Shown: positions 6,519-15,204 of the stretch, piece by piece | Layout of the letters: each line of letters opens with the position of its first letter | How positions within the stretch are numbered: the first letter of the stretch is position 1 | Source: Acidobacteriota bacterium | GTDB lineage: Bacteria > Acidobacteriota > Blastocatellia > Pyrinomonadales > Pyrinomonadaceae | DNA: 19,555 nt | Assembly (NCBI GenBank): GCA_020853255.1 | Contig: JADYZI010000070.1 | Span: 1-19,555 of the forward strand | Direction of reading: 5' to 3' | Program-made: the position numbers and the translations under genes | The notes under the pieces: generated by a model | Told to the model about the DNA's origin: nothing | Databases searched by the model: none | What the model saw: only the letters and a program-made list of their open reading frames with translations

Positions 6519-7439
6519 ATGCGAATACACAAATTGGCGACCTGTGTCGCGATCCTCCTCTCCATCGCTGGCCGGGCGGCGGCACAGAGCGCAACACCGA
6601 CATCGACGGTCAACCTGCAGATCCGCAACATCCGCGGCAATCTGTATATGATTGACGACGTGAAAGGAGCCAACGGCAACGCAGGCGGCAACGTCACAGC
6701 CTTGGTCGGTGATGATGGGATTGTTCTGGGTGATTCTATGGTTGCAGCGGCCGCTCCGTTTATCGCCGCCGTGCTCCAAAAAGTTTCTGCAAAGCCGGTT
6801 CGGTTCGTTTTTGTAACCCACAACCACCCCGACCATCGCGGCGGATTGCCGGTTTTCGCTTCGACGGCGACGATCATTGCGCATCCGAACACGCTTGCGC
6901 TGCTTTCCTCTATCGACCCGAAAACCAAAGCCGCGGTCGCACCACAGACGGCCTGGCCCGATCTGCTGGTATACGACCATATCGACCTCAATCAAAATGG
7001 CGAAACGATCGAAATTCGTCATTATCCAAAGGCACATACAAACAGTGACCTCGTTGCATATTTCCGCAAAGCAAATGTCGTTCAGATGGGTGATACGTAT
7101 TTTTCAGGGATGTTCCAATTCACGACGCCGGAGGGCGGATTTGAGGGTGTGATCGCACTGATGGAAGACGTACTCGCACGCACCAATGCCGACACGCTTT
7201 TCGTACCTGGTCATGGCCCGCTTTCCAAACGCGCCGATCTTGAAGCGTCGCTAAAAATGCTTAAAGAAACGCGCTCAATCGCCGCCGACGGCATCCGCCG
7301 CGGCTTGACCGTCGATCAGCTTGTTGATACCGCCCTGACCGGCCGGTTCGAACGGTGGTCACACGGCTACATCGATATCAAGACCTACTTTCGTGAGTTG
7401 TATGAAGACCTAGATCGCGCCCAAACCACGAACAAATGA
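6519..7439 (+). CDS. Exported metallo-beta-lactamase-fold hydrolase
   Basis: Metallo-beta-lactamase fold protein, 306 residues from the ATG at 6519. That start gives a clean signal peptide (MRIHKLATCVAILLSIAGRAAAQ). A GTG at 6486, directly after the nrdB stop, would add 11 residues and has upstream GGTGAGG, so it is a possible alternative. Zinc ligands: H101-N-H103-P-D105-H106 (THNHPDH), H173 (KAHTNSD), D192 (MGDTYF) and H232 (PGHGP). This is a complete dinuclear set. The overall form matches periplasmic MBL-fold hydrolases of the subclass B3/cyclase-like type; substrate unknown and a true beta-lactamase role cannot be claimed. It probably rides on the nrdB transcript, but nothing links it functionally to nucleotide reduction. 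Confidence 0.88.
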   Translation: MRIHKLATCVAILLSIAGRAAAQSATPTSTVNLQIRNIRGNLYMIDDVKGANGNAGGNVTALVGDDGIVLGDSMVAAAAPFIAAVLQKVSAKPVRFVFVTHNHPDHRGGLPVFASTATIIAHPNTLALLSSIDPKTKAAVAPQTAWPDLLVYDHIDLNQNGETIEIRHYPKAHTNSDLVAYFRKANVVQMGDTYFSGMFQFTTPEGGFEGVIALMEDVLARTNADTLFVPGHGPLSKRADLEASLKMLKETRSIAADGIRRGLTVDQLVDTALTGRFERWSHGYIDIKTYFRELYEDLDRAQTTNK

Positions 7440-7690
7440 ACCCTGATTCAGCGATTTAAGCCCAACCGACAATCAAAAAGGCGGTTGATTCATTCTACCA
7501 GCGAACGAGTCATGTGAAGATTTCAAGCACAGAGTGGCAAGCTGCAAGTCCGCCGTCTGTCGGCACCAATACGCGTTTTATTTTAAAGCGATGTCGTCCG
7601 TCGGGGATTCATCCGACATACATCTAGTCCTTGCTGTTAAAACCTGTTCAAGCGACGCTCGGTCGTTTCGCTACGTCGTTATTGGGTGAA

Positions 7691-8158
7691 CTAGGCGCAA
7701 GATGCATGCGGGCTTACGTAATCGCCAACCTTCGTGCGAAATGCGACATTCATCCGATTCCATCCGTTGATCGCGACAATGGCTAAGGTCAGATCGACCA
7801 AAGCCTTTTCGTCAAAGTGTTCGCGAGCTTCCTCATAGACCTCGTCTGACACGTCTTGCGTAGCAATGCAGGTCACGGCTTCGGTCCAGGCTAGAGCGGC
7901 GCGTTCACGAGCGGTGTAGCACGGAGCCTCGCGCCAGACCGGGATCAGGTACAGGCGCTGCTCGGTCTCGCCCTGGGCACGGGCATCTTTTGTGTGCATG
8001 TCCAAACACCAAGCGCAGCCATTTATCTGCGATGCGAGAGTTTTTACAAGCTCAAGCAGCGAGTTTTCAAGGCCGCTTTTGTGGATCTGAATTTCGGTAT
8101 GTATCAATGCATTGAACGCCTCAGGCGAGGCATTTTTGTAATCAAGTCGCTGACTCAT
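7691..8158 (-). CDS. Carboxymuconolactone decarboxylase / AhpD-like family protein
   Basis: A 155-residue protein from MSQRLDYKNASPEAF. A further in-frame ATG lies 24 codons upstream, but that extension is basic and low-complexity, and the internal ATG has AGGCGG upstream. The diagnostic AhpD core is INGCAWCLDMHTKDAR: a CxxC redox pair and the following His, as in peroxidase-partner proteins of the AhpD-like superfamily. The segment RERAALAWTEAVT is also typical. Such proteins are thought to reduce hydroperoxides or serve as reductants; physiological partner unknown here. It follows the CPBP protease gene on the same strand with a 154-base gap. Confidence 0.88.
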   Translation of the reverse strand: MSQRLDYKNASPEAFNALIHTEIQIHKSGLENSLLELVKTLASQINGCAWCLDMHTKDARAQGETEQRLYLIPVWREAPCYTARERAALAWTEAVTCIATQDVSDEVYEEAREHFDEKALVDLTLAIVAINGWNRMNVAFRTKVGDYVSPHASCA

Positions 8159-8312
8159 GGAATAATTCCGCCTTTTACTTCCGAATTTCTTTTCGTTAGT
8201 CGAAATGTTTTCATCGTTCAACCAACGCACACTTCAATTCTAATAGTATTAAACGACGCGACGAAATTGCGGCGTGCGCCGTTCGTCAGAGGCCCGGCCT
8301 TTTCCACGCAGG

Positions 8313-8984
8313 TCACGCGGCCAGATTGTTGAGGCAGTGTGCCAGGGAGGCACCAAGAAACGAACCACCGCGGCGTGTGACCCAGCCGAAGAGAAGTCCG
8401 AGCAGAAAGATCGACACGGCACCGCCGATCGGTTGGCCAAGCTTTGCTCCCAAAGAGCCCATCATGAACCAACCGGGAATGTGGAGAACGACAAAGCACG
8501 CGGCAGTTATCAAATTGGCACGAGCGAATCCAAAGGCAGGAATGAGGCTGCCTAGCAGTGCACCACGCATCAGAAATTCCTCAAATAGCGGGGCAATGAC
8601 GAGCAAGTTCAGCGTTCCATAGTCGAACCTTGACGGAAAAACGGATACGCCATTCCACAATTTCGGGATAATGCCGGTGAGGGCGATCGCAATCCCAACC
8701 AAGCCTCCCCAAAGTACCCAACGACGCCAATCTGCGAAATTAAACACATCTTCAAATCGACGTTTGGAATTCCAGACCAGCCAACATGCGGGTATGATCC
8801 AAAGAAGCACTTTTGCCGTTAGCCAATACACAGCGCTGCCCGCTTCTGCCGAGACAAAAATGAACCGCTGATCCAGAGCCACCTTTATGAACCAAGCCGC
8901 GCACCACGCGATGATCAGGGCACCAAACACCAGCAGCGAATTGCCTGCAGGTGATCCGATGTTCATATCTGCCGGTGATTTCAT
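8313..8984 (-). CDS. CPBP-family intramembrane metalloprotease
   Basis: A 223-residue polytopic membrane protein with hydrophobic segments near 17-36, 53-72, 89-108, 124-146, 156-175 and 188-202. The three CPBP (Abi/CAAX prenyl protease-like) motifs are present: E135-E136-x3-R140 (FEEFLMRG), F164-x3-H168 (FVVLH) and H216-x3-N220 (HCLNN). In this family they form the intramembrane zinc glutamyl protease site. Bacterial members are linked to bacteriocin immunity, signalling or protein maturation; the substrate here is unknown. The gap from the phosphotriesterase-like gene upstream is 64 bases, so both may share a transcript. Confidence 0.9.
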   Translation of the reverse strand: MKSPADMNIGSPAGNSLLVFGALIIAWCAAWFIKVALDQRFIFVSAEAGSAVYWLTAKVLLWIIPACWLVWNSKRRFEDVFNFADWRRWVLWGGLVGIAIALTGIIPKLWNGVSVFPSRFDYGTLNLLVIAPLFEEFLMRGALLGSLIPAFGFARANLITAACFVVLHIPGWFMMGSLGAKLGQPIGGAVSIFLLGLLFGWVTRRGGSFLGASLAHCLNNLAA

Positions 8985-9048
8985 TCCGCTGTTGTCTATA
9001 ATGACCGTTTAACCAACCCGTCCCGTTTCTTGCCCGTTCCGTTTATTC

Positions 9049-10164
9049 CTATTTGCGTGGTTCAGGCTTCTGCTTCACCTGCTTTTGCGGTGCAACGAAA
9101 GTCAGAACACGGCGAGGGTTGTCTTCCATAATGGTTTTGATCACGTCATCACCAACGCCTTTTGCCTTGAGGCCGGGGATGATGATGTCGTGGATGTAGG
9201 TGTATCCGCCGCCGCCGTTTTCTTTGAGCTGAGGGGCGATACAGATATCGTGCGAGAGGATCATCTGGTTTGCGTAACCGGCCTGTATCATCGCGTAGAT
9301 ACTTTCGATCCGTTGTTCGTCAGACTTCTTAGGCAGCGGGGCCTGGCCCATGAAATCCCATTCAACGTAGGCTCCGCGTTTAAAGATCGTCTCCATTGTT
9401 TTCACGTCGCGGCCGCCGGTGTGCGACATTACGACGCGGTGCAGATCGACGCCTTCGGATTCGATTATGTCGAGAACTTTTATCATTTCATCGAGCGGTT
9501 CGAAATTGTGGATATTTAGCGGTGCTCCGGTAATGCGCGCGGCGCGAGCACTGACGCGAATACTTTTAAGTTCGTTTTCGGTAAGCGGTTTTCCGACCAC
9601 GCCGACCTCGCCGATGATGCCGGAACGGATCGTTGTGCCCTGTGCACCGATGACGACATCGCGGACGATGATATCGGTCATCTGCTCGACGGTGAGCTTA
9701 TCCATATCGGGCGGATGAAGCGATTTCATATAAAAACCCGCACCCATTACAACGTTAAGCCCGGAAATGCGGGAGATGAGTTCCAACGCTTCGGGATCGC
9801 GCGTCAAACCAAAAGATGAGACATCGACGATCGTTCCCCCGCCGATATTCTTGAAATCCATTATCGCCCCGAGCGACTGGTCGAACGATGTAAGCCCGCG
9901 GCGTTTCTTCGGATCACTTGGCGGCGGCTGGATGACAAAAATATTTGTCGGGGCCGGGATCATTGCGGGCGGTTTCTTAAAATCAATGAAGATATGCTCG
10001 TGCATCAGCGTAGTGCCGAGCTTTCCCGGGTCAACCGGCCCTAAAACTGTTAGGGCCTTTCCGGCAAGATTCGGGATCTTCGGCGATCGCTGGGCTGACA
10101 CCGGATGGATCAAGCCGACAGCGATTATCGCAAACAATAGCACGAGTGCAAGAAATGTTTTCAT
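9049..10164 (-). CDS. Exported phosphotriesterase-family hydrolase
   Basis: A 371-residue protein with a signal peptide (residues 1-24, ending PVSAQ) and AGGAAGG four bases before its ATG. It is an amidohydrolase-superfamily TIM barrel of the phosphotriesterase-related group: H55-E-H57 (TTLMHEHIFID), E186 (GIIGEVGVVG), H219 (LNIHNFEP), H248 (VMSHTGGRD) and D306 (LSHDICI). The bridging metal ligand position holds Glu186, as in the phosphotriesterase homology proteins of E. coli type, not the carboxylated Lys of true phosphotriesterases. Lactone or ester hydrolysis is therefore more likely than organophosphate cleavage. A proline-rich insert near 65-90 and a Lys-rich C-terminus (KQVKQKPEPRK) are unusual. 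The export is also uncommon for the family. Confidence 0.9.
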   Translation of the reverse strand: MKTFLALVLLFAIIAVGLIHPVSAQRSPKIPNLAGKALTVLGPVDPGKLGTTLMHEHIFIDFKKPPAMIPAPTNIFVIQPPPSDPKKRRGLTSFDQSLGAIMDFKNIGGGTIVDVSSFGLTRDPEALELISRISGLNVVMGAGFYMKSLHPPDMDKLTVEQMTDIIVRDVVIGAQGTTIRSGIIGEVGVVGKPLTENELKSIRVSARAARITGAPLNIHNFEPLDEMIKVLDIIESEGVDLHRVVMSHTGGRDVKTMETIFKRGAYVEWDFMGQAPLPKKSDEQRIESIYAMIQAGYANQMILSHDICIAPQLKENGGGGYTYIHDIIIPGLKAKGVGDDVIKTIMEDNPRRVLTFVAPQKQVKQKPEPRK

Positions 10165-10436
10165 TGGCCTTCCTATCCGCTTAAAGCGAAAGAGGATCGA
10201 AGCATCGGTAACCTCTATCCTGCAAATCGACCGGCAGGTATTCGCTTTCGCGGTTCAGTTTTGGAATGGTGAAGCGGATGAATTGTAGCATCGACGAGCG
10301 TTTATGAAAAACACCCTCGCGGCAAATTCAACGCTTTTGCTTAAATTGTCCGGCGAGCAGGAAAAGTGTGATAACCGTCGCCGGCAGACACGACGAAATT
10401 TGATCTTAAGATCTCGCTCTGAGGCACAAGCCCTTC

Positions 10437-11504
10437 CTACTTGCTTTCAATTGACTTTATTATCTTCAACCCATCTACCATCGGTTTATACTCAGATACC
10501 GGCCCGCGCGGACGGCCCCAGATGGAGAAAAGATGGCCGAGCATTTTTGGCGAATCCTGCTTGTAGCTGTATTCGATAAGCAGCTTCATCGCTTCGGGAT
10601 TTCGCCAGCTTGTCGGCAGCACGCGAAAGCCTTTTTCGATGAACATCGGTATCGACGGGTAGCCGTCCTTCATCGGTTCGTAGTGCCAGGGAGCGATGAT
10701 GATGTCCTTTGGGATCATGTCCACGGCCGCGGCGGTACCGTTCTTTGACGCTTCCCATTCGCCCCAGTTAAAGCGTTTGGCGTCGATCAGCCTGTCTCCC
10801 CACATTATCATTTCAACCTTTCGCTTTTTGACGAGATGATCGTAAATGTCATTGATCGCCTTGGCGTAGAGTTTGCCGGGATCTTTGCCCTTGGTCGAAG
10901 GCGATTTGTCCGAGCCGAGCAGAAAGATCTCATCGGCGCCGATATGAAAGGCGTCGGCCTGAAATCCGTCGATGATCTCATCCAGCAGCTTGAAGACGAT
11001 CTTGTAAACCTCCGGGTTGGTTACGTCCCACTCACGGCAGTAGAGGCCTTCGTTGTTCGGGAACGCGCCAGGTGTCAGGTCGAACTGCGGATACTTTGTC
11101 AGCAGCGGGAATGTTGTTTTGGCCCACGATTGATGGCCTATGGTCTGAAACTCAGGTATCACACGGATGCCGTTGCGGCGGCTTTCGGCGGCAAATTTCC
11201 GTGCACCGGCCTTTGTGATCTGTTTTGCATCTTGCCGAAGTTCGGGGTGCGATTTGAACTCGAAATGATAATCGACCTCGAGAATGATGAAGTTGATGCC
11301 TTGAGCGGCAAGCTTTGGCAATTCAAGAGCGAGAGCCTCAAGGTCGGCGTCGTTGTTAAAATCGAGAAGGTGAATGCCCTGCCATTTCTGAAGCGATTTG
11401 CCTGGACTATTCGCCTTCGGTTGCGCCGAAACCGTATATGAACCAAGTAAAAGCAGGGCGGACAAAAGGGCAGCTGTGTACGATCGCAAAGATTTGTTGT
11501 TCAT
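10437..11504 (-). CDS. Exported GH20-like beta-N-acetylhexosaminidase
   Basis: A 355-residue glycosidase-like protein. The start is placed at MNNKSLRSYTAALLSALLLLG, which gives a signal peptide ending VSAQ; the open frame extends 69 codons further upstream, but that part is encoded by palindromic repeat DNA and is basic junk. The central motif FHIGADEIFLLG carries the Asp-Glu pair (D191, E192) that in GH20 enzymes binds the substrate acetamido group and protonates the glycosidic bond. Upstream strands (GINFIILEVDYHFE, IRVIPEFQTIGHQS) and the downstream MIMWGDR and WHYEP segments fit a TIM barrel. The GH20 N-terminal beta domain is absent, making it a catalytic-domain-only form. Substrate is unproven; peptidoglycan or chitin fragments are plausible. 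Confidence 0.8.
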   Translation of the reverse strand: MNNKSLRSYTAALLSALLLLGSYTVSAQPKANSPGKSLQKWQGIHLLDFNNDADLEALALELPKLAAQGINFIILEVDYHFEFKSHPELRQDAKQITKAGARKFAAESRRNGIRVIPEFQTIGHQSWAKTTFPLLTKYPQFDLTPGAFPNNEGLYCREWDVTNPEVYKIVFKLLDEIIDGFQADAFHIGADEIFLLGSDKSPSTKGKDPGKLYAKAINDIYDHLVKKRKVEMIMWGDRLIDAKRFNWGEWEASKNGTAAAVDMIPKDIIIAPWHYEPMKDGYPSIPMFIEKGFRVLPTSWRNPEAMKLLIEYSYKQDSPKMLGHLFSIWGRPRGPVSEYKPMVDGLKIIKSIESK

Positions 11505-11568
11505 GAGCTTCAAATGGTAGTGCAGCATATTAAACTGTATCGCCGCGTAGCTTAGGCGGATTCGAACT

Positions 11569-11630
11569 GCTGCGTGCGTTGAAGACGCACGACCTAAAGC
11601 ACCTACCCGCATCTTCAACGCGGGATGTCG
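11569..11630. repeat. Palindromic repeat, two linked hairpins
   Basis: GTGCGT-TGAAG-ACGCAC (11574-11590) and CCCGC-ATCTTCAAC-GCGGG (11606-11624) form two hairpins. GCGTTGAAGA in the first is the exact reverse complement of TCTTCAACGC in the second, so the whole 50-base unit can also fold as one long inverted repeat. This looks like a REP/REPIN-type dispersed element between mgtE and the GH20 gene; its modules differ from those around the RAYT at 4764. Confidence 0.6.
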
Positions 11631-11673
11631 TCGGCATCCACCGACCTTTCTTCTTATCTTCTTTCTTTGTGAC

Positions 11674-11730
11674 CTTTGCGATCTTTGCGTGAAACCGCTT
11701 TTTCCACGCAAAGCCGCAAAGTACGCAAAG
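11674..11730. repeat. Hairpin of CTTTGCG/CGCAAAG repeats
   Basis: CTTTGCGTG (11683-11691) pairs with CACGCAAAG (11705-11713), and CTTTGCG (11674-11680) pairs with CGCAAAG (11715-11721). Another GCAAAG copy follows at 11725-11730. This type of 'ACGCAAAG' iterated palindrome is common as a dispersed intergenic repeat in many bacterial genomes. It sits 14 bases past the mgtE stop and could act as a 3' stabiliser or transcription stop. Confidence 0.6.
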
Positions 11731-11743
11731 GGAAGAAAAGATG

Positions 11744-13102
11744 TTATAGCAATGTTCCCCGCAATATTATCATTGCGACGCCAAAATAGATCACCAAACC
11801 GGTAACGTCAACCAGCGTCGCGACAAAAGGTGCGGACGAGGTTGCCGGGTCGAGCCCGACACGGCGCAGGACGAACGGCAGCATTGAGCCGGAGAGCGTT
11901 CCCCAGAGCACGATCCCGATCAAAGAAACGCCGACCGTCAATGCGACCAGAAGCCAATGTTCGCCGTAGATATTTGAAAACGCGGACCAAACCGCTATCC
12001 GAAAAAAGCCGATCGCTCCGAGTATAGACCCGAGTGCAATGCCTGTAAATACTTCGCGGCGCATGACGCGCCACCAATCGCCGAGCGTTACTTCCGTCAA
12101 TGCCATTGCCCGGATGACAAGCGTCGCGGCCTGTGAACCTGAATTGCCGCCGGACGATATTATCAACGGAACGAACAGCGCAAGCACGACTGCTTTTTCG
12201 ATCTCGTTTTGAAAAAAGCCCATCGCGGTCGCCGTCAGCATCTCGCCCACAAACAGGATCACAAGCCAACCGGCACGCTTTTTTACCATGCGGAAAAAGG
12301 CGATCTTCAGATATGGCTCGTCCAGGGCTTCCATACCACCGAATTTCTGAATGTCTTCGGTAGCTTCGGCGGCGGCAACATCCAATACGTCGTCGATGGT
12401 GACAATACCGACCAAAACGCCGTCAGAATCGGTCACGGGCAGGGCGGTCATATCGCTTCGGCGCATAGCATCGACCGCGGTTTCCTGGTCATCGGTCGCC
12501 ATAAGGGAGATAAAGGTGTCGTCCATTACATCGGCAACGGGTGCATTGGGCGAAGCGAGCAGCAGTTTGCGGATGCGAATGTCGTCGATCAACTTGCCGC
12601 TATCGTCGATGACGTAAACGACGTTCAGCGTTTCGCTGTCATGGCCATGTCGGCGGATATGATCGAGGGCATATTCGGTCGTCCATTCGGGCCGAAGGCG
12701 GACGTAATCGGAGGTCATCAATCGTCCGATGCTGCTTTCGGGATAGCCCAAAAGCTGCACCGCAACCTGCCGTTCAGTCGGCGTCAGCAAATTCAATAAT
12801 TGGCTTGTGACATTTCCGGGAAGTTCGTCCAAAAGGTGCGTGCGGTCGTCGGGCGCCATCTCGTTCAAGATAGCGGCGACCTGTTCCTGGCCGAGCGACT
12901 TGAGCAATTCCTGCTGAATGTCGAACGGAAGATATTCAAACGCATCCGCCGCAAGTTCGCGCGGAAGCACACGAAATGCCAGCACGCGGTCATCGGCTGC
13001 CATGCCGGCCATCAAATTTCCGATCTCGAATGGCGGCAAATTGTCCAACGCATAGCGCAGCTCGGCGAAGTTACGCGTTTCGATCGCTTCATCCAAATTC
13101 AT
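11744..13102 (-). CDS. mgtE: Magnesium transporter MgtE
   Basis: A 452-residue Mg2+ channel of the MgtE/SLC41 family in the inner membrane. The order is the superhelical MgtE N domain (about 1-125), a CBS pair (about 130-250, e.g. ALPVTDSDGVLVGIVTIDDVLDV), a connecting helix, and five transmembrane helices (about 275-452). Pore signatures are SSGGNSGSQAATLVIRAMAL and ATLVDVTGL; the Asp of the latter falls at position 432, matching the essential pore aspartate of the Thermus protein. The start is uncertain. The ATG at 13102 has only GGAA eight bases upstream, while an in-frame GTG at 13117 lies nine bases after a perfect GGAGG and would add five residues. The gene is divergent from the CLC gene, with about 230 bases between. 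Confidence 0.95.
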   Translation of the reverse strand: MNLDEAIETRNFAELRYALDNLPPFEIGNLMAGMAADDRVLAFRVLPRELAADAFEYLPFDIQQELLKSLGQEQVAAILNEMAPDDRTHLLDELPGNVTSQLLNLLTPTERQVAVQLLGYPESSIGRLMTSDYVRLRPEWTTEYALDHIRRHGHDSETLNVVYVIDDSGKLIDDIRIRKLLLASPNAPVADVMDDTFISLMATDDQETAVDAMRRSDMTALPVTDSDGVLVGIVTIDDVLDVAAAEATEDIQKFGGMEALDEPYLKIAFFRMVKKRAGWLVILFVGEMLTATAMGFFQNEIEKAVVLALFVPLIISSGGNSGSQAATLVIRAMALTEVTLGDWWRVMRREVFTGIALGSILGAIGFFRIAVWSAFSNIYGEHWLLVALTVGVSLIGIVLWGTLSGSMLPFVLRRVGLDPATSSAPFVATLVDVTGLVIYFGVAMIILRGTLL

Positions 13103-13335
13103 GTTTCTTTCCGGCACGCAGAGATACCTCCGTGCTCGAGAATAGCAAAATGGAGCAAGAAAGTGGCCATCATGCAGAAGCCCGCGCGTGGGCAACGGTT
13201 TAACATCCAGCTTGAAATTTAAGCCCTTGCTCACGCGCGAATTTCCGAAGTTTGATCGACCGACTGATGATTTTAACACCTGACCACCTGAGAATTTTGG
13301 TCAAAAGTGATATCAATCATAGTTTAGGTATTTTT

Positions 13336-15204
13336 ATGAATGTTGCGGCAAGTGTGGGATTTGCGGAGAGGTTTCGAAGGTTCGAGAATTCGGCGGCGGC
13401 GGAACTTGGGGATTTTACGACGACGAGGCGTGTGCTGCGCATCTCGCTGCTGGCAGTTATTATCGGGCTGGCAAGCGCGGTGATCGCGTTCCTTCTGCTG
13501 CGGCTGATCGCTTTTTTTACCAATCTTTTCTTTTTTCAAACCTTAAGTTTTTCGGGTGACGCCACGCCGGCGATGAGTACGCTTGGCGTGTTTATTGTTA
13601 TCGTTCCGGTGATCGGCGGGCTGATCGTGGGGCTAATGGCTCGGTACGGTTCTGACCGGATTCGCGGCCACGGCATTCCCGAAGCGATCGAGGCGATACT
13701 GCTGAACGGCAGCAAGGTACAGCCAAAGATCGCGTTGCTCAAACCGCTTTCATCCGCGATCTCGATCGGTTCCGGCGGCCCGTTTGGTGCCGAAGGGCCG
13801 ATCATTATGACCGGCGGCGCGTTCGGTTCGATGATCGCGCAGTTCTTTCGACTAACGAGCGCCGAGCGCAAGACGCTGCTTGTCGCCGGTGCCGCGGCGG
13901 GAATGTCCGCGACCTTTGCGGCTCCTATTGCTTCGGTCCTTCTCGCTGTAGAACTATTGCTTTTTGAATGGAAGCCGCGGAGCCTTATTCCTGTCGCCCT
14001 TGCGAGCGCCGCGGCCGCGACCGCTCGGCGTTACATTCTCGGTGTCGGCCCGCTTTTCCCTGTGCCGGAGCATCCGCTCAACGTCGGCCTCGATGGGCTG
14101 GCAGCGTGCCTTCTGGCTGGCATCCTTGCCGGATTGCTTTCACTTATTCTGACAAAGGCCGTCTATGCCTCCGAAGATTTTTTCGCCAAACTGCCGATCC
14201 ATTGGATGTGGTGGCCGGCGATCGGCGGCGTCGTAATTGGTTTGGGCGGTTTGATCTTTCCGCAAGCGTTGGGCGTGGGCTATGACACCATCGGAGCGCT
14301 TCTTCAGGGCGATGTTCCGATAAAGGTGATCGCAGGCATTTTGATCGTCAAATCGACCATCTGGGCGGTTTCGCTTGGATCGGGAACTTCGGGCGGCGTA
14401 CTCGCACCGCTGTTGATGATGGGCGGAGCGCTAGGCGGAATCGAGGCAATGTTTCTGCCGACCGAAGGGTTGGGGTTTTGGCCGCTGATCAGCATGGGTG
14501 CGATACTCGGCGGTACGATGCGGTCGCCGCTGACAGGGATCGTTTTTGCCTTTGAACTAACGCACGATATAAACATGCTGCTCCCGCTGCTGATAGCGGT
14601 TACGACCGCACACGGCTTCACAGTGCTGACGCTTGGCCGTTCGATCCTGACAGAAAAGATCGAACGCCGCGGTTATCACATGAGCCGCGAATACGCGCTT
14701 GACCCGCTTGAGATCACGTTTGCGCGCGAGGTAATGCGGACGGACATTGTCGTGCTGCCGGAAACGCTTTCGATCAAGGATCTTTCAAAACTGATCCCGA
14801 CCGATCTTGGCCAGCGCGTTCAGCATATGTATCCGGTCGTGGACAGCGAAGATAAGTTTGTCGGTGTGGTGACCAGGCGTGAGTTGCGCGCCGCCATACA
14901 ACAGGTGAAAGGCGCGGCGGCGAAGAAACATTTATCTGATATAACGCGATATGATGCACAGGTCGTTTACGACGATGAACCGCTTCGTGTTGTTGTAGAA
15001 CGCATGGCGGCGACCGGTTTGACGCGTTTCCCGGTCGTTCACCGCGACCATCCGCGCGATCTGGTTGGGTCGATCTCGCTCAACAACCTTCTTGCCGCCC
15101 GCGTCGGCCAGCTCGAATCAGAAACCCGCCGCGAACAAGTACTTCAATTGCCCAAACTGCAAAGTAAGAGAGATGGCGAAACCGAAGAGCGCGATGTCGA
15201 TTAG
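13336..15204 (+). CDS. CLC-family chloride channel/transporter with C-terminal CBS pair
   Basis: A 622-residue CLC protein from the ATG at 13336 (AGGT seven bases upstream). An ATG at 13252 would add 28 residues without a membrane segment, so it is disfavoured. Anion-path motifs: G111-H-G-I-P115 (GSGIP equivalent), G151-A-E153-G-P (external gating glutamate present) and GTSGGVLAP (GIFAP equivalent). The internal proton glutamate of E. coli CLC-ec1 (E203) aligns with Leu207 (AVELLLF), although the neighbouring E206 is kept. Two CBS domains follow (about 475-600). The subgroup with GHGIP and GAEGP is widespread in bacteria. Role: anion conductance or exchange at the inner membrane; whether it is a channel or a proton-coupled exchanger cannot be decided from sequence. 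Confidence 0.93.
   Translation: MNVAASVGFAERFRRFENSAAAELGDFTTTRRVLRISLLAVIIGLASAVIAFLLLRLIAFFTNLFFFQTLSFSGDATPAMSTLGVFIVIVPVIGGLIVGLMARYGSDRIRGHGIPEAIEAILLNGSKVQPKIALLKPLSSAISIGSGGPFGAEGPIIMTGGAFGSMIAQFFRLTSAERKTLLVAGAAAGMSATFAAPIASVLLAVELLLFEWKPRSLIPVALASAAAATARRYILGVGPLFPVPEHPLNVGLDGLAACLLAGILAGLLSLILTKAVYASEDFFAKLPIHWMWWPAIGGVVIGLGGLIFPQALGVGYDTIGALLQGDVPIKVIAGILIVKSTIWAVSLGSGTSGGVLAPLLMMGGALGGIEAMFLPTEGLGFWPLISMGAILGGTMRSPLTGIVFAFELTHDINMLLPLLIAVTTAHGFTVLTLGRSILTEKIERRGYHMSREYALDPLEITFAREVMRTDIVVLPETLSIKDLSKLIPTDLGQRVQHMYPVVDSEDKFVGVVTRRELRAAIQQVKGAAAKKHLSDITRYDAQVVYDDEPLRVVVERMAATGLTRFPVVHRDHPRDLVGSISLNNLLAARVGQLESETRREQVLQLPKLQSKRDGETEERDVD

Noticed and set aside
6405..7037. Long minus-strand open frames across the nrdB end and the MBL-fold gene
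   Set aside because: Both overlap strongly supported plus-strand genes and encode Arg/Cys-rich sequence with no family features.
7440..7690. Gap between the MBL-fold gene and the AhpD-like gene
   Set aside because: Checked for small genes, decayed reading frames and strong hairpins; nothing convincing was seen. The two genes converge here.
10165..10436. Gap between the phosphotriesterase-like and GH20-like genes
   Set aside because: A 91-codon plus-strand frame here runs into the GH20 gene and has no protein-like features; no RNA element recognised.
10836..11441. A 201-codon plus-strand open frame opposite the GH20 gene
   Set aside because: It is antisense to a gene with a clear signal peptide and catalytic motif, has no recognisable domain, and reads as a codon-bias shadow.
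11530..11580. tRNA-like TTCGAATC motif on the minus strand
   Set aside because: The flanking bases do not pair as a T-arm and no anticodon, D or acceptor arm can be drawn.
12209..12799. A 196-codon plus-strand open frame opposite mgtE
   Set aside because: Fully antisense to conserved MgtE N and CBS domains; its residue composition shows no fold or motif.
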